Positions 60,985 to 64,000 of a DNA stretch of 64,000 nucleotides are shown piece by piece. Made by a program: the position numbers and the translations under genes. Positions within the stretch are counted from its first letter, which is position 1, and every line of letters begins with the position of its first letter. This stretch comes from Bacillota bacterium (GTDB lineage: Bacteria; Bacillota; Sulfobacillia; Sulfobacillales; Sulfobacillaceae). The stretch lies in the NCBI GenBank assembly GCA_023511625.1, contig JAIMBD010000003.1, positions 186,001-250,000 on the forward strand, read 5' to 3'. The notes beneath the pieces are model-generated. The model made no database searches, was not told the origin of the DNA, and saw only the letters and a program-made list of their open reading frames with translations.

Positions 60985-62452
60985 GGAGATGGCAGTGGCT
61001 GCGGGGCTCGGAGTCCTCGCATTCTTGGGGTGGAGCGGGGTCGATATCTGGCCGGTGGTCTTGCTGTTGGCGCTGGTGGGGCTGGTGATGGCCGTAGCGT
61101 GGTACCAGCACTGGCTGCCGCGGCCCGGCCGGCGGGTAGAGGCCGCAAGGCAATTGGTCACCTTTGACGACATCGGCGGGCAGGCGACGGCCAAACAAGA
61201 ATTAAAGGAAGCGCTCCAATTCCTGTTGCACCCCGATGCCACGGAGCGGCTCGGCATCCGGCCTTTGAAGGGCATCCTTTTGACGGGTCCTCCCGGCACC
61301 GGGAAGACCCTCTTGGCTAAAGCCGCCGCTAGTTTTACGGGTTCGGCGTTTTTAGCCGCCTCCGGGTCGGAATTTGTAGAGATGTATGCCGGGGTGGGCG
61401 CGCAGCGGGTCCGCCAACTGTTTGCCGAGGCGCGGCGTTTGGCCCGACGCGAAGGGCGTGGCAGCGCCATCGTCTTCATCGATGAGATCGAAGTCATGGC
61501 CGGCAAGCGGGGACAGCACCACAGCCATCTGGAGTACGACCAGACCTTAAACCAGCTACTGGTGGAAATGGACGGCATGACGGTGCACGATGATGTGCGC
61601 CTGTTGGTCATGGCCGCTTCCAACCGCGCCGACCTGCTAGATCCGGCGTTGTTGCGCCCAGGCCGATTCGACCGGGTGGTGCGCGTCGACCTGCCTGATT
61701 GGCAGGGGCGGTTGCAGATCCTCCGCCTGCACACCCGCAACAAGCCGTTGGCCGAGGACGTGGACCTCGAGCGGATCGCCCGCGAAACCTTTGGCTTTTC
61801 CGGTGCCCACTTGGAGAGCGTCTGCAACGAGGCGGCCATCTTGGCCTTTCGCGAGGGTGCGCGGGAGATCTGCATGGAGCACCTGAAGAACGCCGTAGAC
61901 AAGGTGCTGTTGGGCGAGAAGCTCGACCGCACCGTGCAGCGGCAAGAGCGGGAACGGGTGGCTGTGCACGAAAGCGGCCACGCTGTCATCGGCGAACGCC
62001 TTCAACCCGGATCGGTGGCCTCCGTGACCATCGTCCCGCGGGGCATGGCGCTGGGGTTCGTGCGCCCAGCGCCCGAGCCTGACCGCTGGTTGAAAACCGA
62101 CGCCGAGTTGCGGGCCGAAATCGCGGTGCTGTTGGCCGGATCGGCGGCCGAACGCCTGATCCTGGGCGAGGCCAGTACCGGCGCCGCGAACGACTTCGAG
62201 AAGGCATGGGAACTCGCCCGGCAGATGGTGCTGGCGGGACTGTCTTCGCTCGGCGTGGTCCAGGCCGAGGCGTTGTCTCCGGAAGCCCTGTATCGCGCCG
62301 TGCAGGAGATCCTGTCGGCGGAAACGGCGCGCGTGGAGGCGTTGGTGGAACGCGACCGCGCGCAGATCTGGGCCCTGAGTCGACGGCTCTTGGAAGAGGA
62401 GACCGTAGGCGGCGAGGCGGTGCGGGCGCTGGTCTCGCCCGACGTGGCCTAA
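60977..62452 (+). CDS. FtsH-like AAA+ zinc metalloprotease lacking the extracytoplasmic domain
   Basis: 491 residues from ATG 60977 behind GGAGGAGGCGGGG. It has two N-terminal hydrophobic segments (about 6-20 and 25-44) separated by only a few residues; normal FtsH has a domain of about 70 residues there. The AAA+ module shows FDDIGGQATAKQELKEAL, Walker A GPPGTGKTLLAKA (about 103-110), Walker B IVFIDEIEVMAG and the second region of homology RPGRFDRVV. The M41 protease follows with the zinc motif HESGH at 331-335, and the third ligand lies in the ASTGAANDFEKA region. Full FtsH is 600 or more residues. It is a paralogue or lineage-specific variant; the standard ftsH is presumably elsewhere. Confidence 0.9.
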   Translation: MAKEMAVAAGLGVLAFLGWSGVDIWPVVLLLALVGLVMAVAWYQHWLPRPGRRVEAARQLVTFDDIGGQATAKQELKEALQFLLHPDATERLGIRPLKGILLTGPPGTGKTLLAKAAASFTGSAFLAASGSEFVEMYAGVGAQRVRQLFAEARRLARREGRGSAIVFIDEIEVMAGKRGQHHSHLEYDQTLNQLLVEMDGMTVHDDVRLLVMAASNRADLLDPALLRPGRFDRVVRVDLPDWQGRLQILRLHTRNKPLAEDVDLERIARETFGFSGAHLESVCNEAAILAFREGAREICMEHLKNAVDKVLLGEKLDRTVQRQERERVAVHESGHAVIGERLQPGSVASVTIVPRGMALGFVRPAPEPDRWLKTDAELRAEIAVLLAGSAAERLILGEASTGAANDFEKAWELARQMVLAGLSSLGVVQAEALSPEALYRAVQEILSAETARVEALVERDRAQIWALSRRLLEEETVGGEAVRALVSPDVA

Positions 62453-62472
62453 AGGCGTGCCTACCCTTCCAT

Positions 62473-62507
62473 CCCCCCGCGTCCCGGTTTTCGGGGCCGG
62501 GGGTTTT
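62473..62507 (+). terminator. Terminator after the FtsH-like gene
   Basis: CCCCC (62474-62478) pairs with GGGGG (62499-62503) and CCCG (62483-62486) with CGGG (62492-62495), with an internal loop; four T follow (62504-62507). It lies 21 nt after the stop. Confidence 0.65.
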
Positions 62508-62563
62508 CGCTTCGCGGTCGGGGAGGTCTAAAAGTTTCCCAGGATGTTGGTGACAGAATCGGA

Positions 62564-62569
62564 TATACT
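62564..62569 (+). promoter_or_regulatory. -10 element before cinA
   Basis: TATACT (62564-62569), 16 nt before the GTG. No clear -35. It would give a very short leader. Confidence 0.35.
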
Positions 62570-62584
62570 TGGGATGACGGGGGC

Positions 62585-63853
62585 GTGCCGGTGATTACGC
62601 AGGCGGCAGTGATAGCGGTCGGAGATGAGGTGTTGCATGGCGAGACCATCAACACCAATGCGGCGTATTTGGCCCAGCAGCTGATTGCCCACGGCGTGCG
62701 CGTGGCCTACCACCTGACGGTCGGCGACGACCGGAAGCAGGTGGCCGAGGGCGTGCAGCGGGCGTTGGAGGCCGTGGATCTGGTGCTGGTGGTGGGAGGG
62801 CTCGGGCCGACCCATGACGACATCACGGCCGAGGCCGTGGCCCAAGCCGTCGGGGCCTCGTTGGTGTTCAGCCCCACCGTCGACGCCTGGATCCGAGCCC
62901 GACACGGCACCGGACCGGGGCGCGAGGCCTCCATCCGCCGCCAGTCTACCGTCATCCAGGGTGCCGACCTCCTCCGAAACCCGCGTGGAACGGCCCCAGG
63001 CCAGCGGTTGGCGGTGGGTTCCCGGTGGGTGGTACTGTTGCCGGGACCACCTCGGGAGATGCAAGCCATCTTTGAGACCCATCTTTCCCCTTGGTTGGCC
63101 GGATTGGGACAGCCAGCGGTCCTGCGCGACACCTGGACCAGCTACGAATGGGGCGAGTCGGCAGTGGCCCATCTGGTGTCCGAGTTGGTACACGGCCAGC
63201 ATCCGCGTGTCGGGCTGTACGCCAGTCCGGGGGTGGTGGAGATTCGGCTGGAAGGCCAGGCCGATATCGGGCCCGGGCAAAGCCTGGTCGTGGCCCGCGC
63301 CGGGGCGTGGCTGGTCGGCCGCTTTCCGGGACGGCTGTATCACCACGCCCGCCAGGCTCCGTTGGCCACTTGGATCGTCGAAGCCCTTCAACGTCGCGGG
63401 TGGCGCATCGGCGTCATGGAGTCATTGACCGGCGGGCTGGTGGCTTCGCGGTTGATCGAGGTGCCAGGCGCCTCGACCGTGCTGCCGATGGCAGTGGTGG
63501 CTTACAGCGATGCCGCCAAGGTAGCCATGGGCGTACCGGCCGCGACGGTCGAACGGTACGGAGCCGTTAGTCCCCAGGTGGCCGCTGCCATGGCCCAAGC
63601 CGCTCGCGATCGGGCTGGCGCCGACCTGGGATTGAGCACCACAGGCTATGCCGGGCCGGGAGGGGGTACCGCGCGCTATCCGGTGGGAACCTATTTTGTT
63701 GGCATCGCGTGGGGCGAAGGCGTGCGCGTTCGCCGACGGCAGCTCGGTGTCGAACGCCAGGGGGTCCGTGCCGGCGCGACCGAGCTGGCTTTGGCGCTGT
63801 TGTGGGAGACGCTGCAACACCCCTGGCCCCCCATGCTGGCCCAAGACCGTTGA
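62585..63853 (+). CDS. cinA: CinA family protein (competence/damage-inducible, nicotinamide-nucleotide amidase type)
   Basis: 422 residues from GTG 62585; GTG 62591 is a close alternative. The N-terminal MoaB-like molybdopterin-binding domain (COG1058) shows VIAVGDEVLHGETINTNAAYLAQ and VVGGLGPTHDDIT. The LPGPPREM motif follows. The C-terminal PncC amidase domain shows MESLTGGLVASRLIEVPGAS, with the E-S-x-T-G signature, YSDAAKVAMGV, and ISTTGYAGPGGGT-like GLSTTGYAGPGGG. These proteins remove damaged pyridine nucleotides; the name comes from competence regulons. The order pgsA-cinA fits Bacillus, though recA does not follow here. Confidence 0.95.
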   Translation: MPVITQAAVIAVGDEVLHGETINTNAAYLAQQLIAHGVRVAYHLTVGDDRKQVAEGVQRALEAVDLVLVVGGLGPTHDDITAEAVAQAVGASLVFSPTVDAWIRARHGTGPGREASIRRQSTVIQGADLLRNPRGTAPGQRLAVGSRWVVLLPGPPREMQAIFETHLSPWLAGLGQPAVLRDTWTSYEWGESAVAHLVSELVHGQHPRVGLYASPGVVEIRLEGQADIGPGQSLVVARAGAWLVGRFPGRLYHHARQAPLATWIVEALQRRGWRIGVMESLTGGLVASRLIEVPGASTVLPMAVVAYSDAAKVAMGVPAATVERYGAVSPQVAAAMAQAARDRAGADLGLSTTGYAGPGGGTARYPVGTYFVGIAWGEGVRVRRRQLGVERQGVRAGATELALALLWETLQHPWPPMLAQDR

Positions 63854-63871
63854 TAATTAAAGGAGCAGTGC

Positions 63872-64000
63872 ATGATCAACACCGAAACCCAATCGTTTCA
63901 AGGCATGGGGTTGTCTCAACCGGTTCTTCGCGCCCTGGCGGAGATGGGGTTCGAGGAGCCTTCTCCCATTCAAGCCCGCACCATTCCGCTGATTCTCAGT
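63872..64000 (+). CDS. DEAD-box RNA helicase, 3'-truncated by the window edge
   Basis: ATG 63872 follows AAAGGAGCAG. The 43 codons visible run to the edge without a stop. The Q motif of DEAD-box proteins is seen: the F upstream in QSFQGMGLSQPVLRALAEMGFEEPSPIQARTIP is partly shown by GFEEPSPIQ, where the Gln contacts adenine. The Walker A motif lies beyond the edge. CshA/DeaD-type helicases of mRNA decay and ribosome assembly start in this way. Confidence 0.85.
   Translation, partial: MINTETQSFQGMGLSQPVLRALAEMGFEEPSPIQARTIPLILS

Noticed and set aside
59914-61989. A 691-codon minus-strand frame across pgsA and the FtsH-like pair
   Set aside because: It crosses three well-supported genes in the opposite sense and has no family signature.
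1-64000. tRNA, rRNA, CRISPR, IS or prophage elements
   Set aside because: Reading the intergenic regions gave no cloverleaf, no spaced identical repeats and no transposase, integrase or phage protein among the supported genes.

Overview
The window is a 64 kb stretch of GC-rich chromosome from an endospore-forming member of the Firmicutes (Bacillota). Three things support this. The replicative polymerase is PolC. Dipicolinate synthase, SpoVR, YhbH, TepA, YlzJ, FtsK/SpoIIIE and PdaB/YlxY-type deacetylases mark a spore former. The gene order follows the Bacillus subtilis dxr-rseP-proS-polC / nusA-infB-rbfA-truB-ribF-rpsO-pnp / ylxY-mlpA-ymxH-spoVF-dapG-rnj-tepA-ylzJ-ftsK backbone. High GC, an archaeal/Thermus-type prolyl-tRNA synthetase and many GTG/TTG starts suggest a Sulfobacillus/Thermaerobacter-like lineage. 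That placement is an inference and no marker here proves it.

Layout. 1-9.5 kb: isoprenoid genes dxr (cut at the left edge) and ispG, the site-2 protease rseP, proS, a family 2 glycosyltransferase and polC. 9.5-19.1 kb: the transcription/translation operon nusA-rnpM-ylxQ-infB-rbfA-truB-ribF-rpsO-pnp, with its own promoter and leader where rimP would normally be. 19.3-32.5 kb: a sporulation/cell-envelope series (YlxY deacetylase, M16 peptidase, YmxH, a DapL-like aminotransferase, DpaAB, aspartokinase, RNase J, a YtrI-like protein, TepA, YlzJ, UppP, FtsK). 32.5-37.9 kb: a lipid kinase and the YhbH-SpoVR-PrkA triad behind a candidate sigma-E promoter. 37.9-41.9 kb, minus strand: a haem-membrane-protein/ApbE redox cluster, then a LON-domain/HTH/peroxiredoxin cluster. 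42-51 kb: asnS, a RodZ-like protein, two hydrolases, two MFS transporters, YjbQ, an HbpS-like protein and a UbiB-like kinase. 51.5-58 kb: a membrane molybdoenzyme, a 2-hydroxyacid dehydrogenase with LrgAB, an acyltransferase, a D,D-carboxypeptidase and PdaB. 58.5-64 kb: MFS, PgsA, a short FtsH-like protease with a small membrane partner, CinA and the start of a DEAD-box helicase.

The genes form compact, often overlapping transcription units (ATGA/GTGA overlaps at rbfA-truB, dehydrogenase-lrgA-lrgB and others). Several promoters look like extended -10 promoters (TGnTAnnnT) with weak -35 elements. I saw no rRNA, tRNA, CRISPR array, IS element or phage gene. The most interesting items are: (i) a membrane cytochrome fused to a Mo-cofactor domain with a twin-arginine motif in the middle of the protein; (ii) an FtsH-like protease without an extracytoplasmic domain, overlapping a gene for a one-TM protein that could supply one; (iii) a 410-nt out-of-frame overlap of ylxQ and infB; (iv) a DapL-like aminotransferase beside the dipicolinate genes where asd and dapA are missing; (v) a haem/flavin redox cluster built around ApbE.
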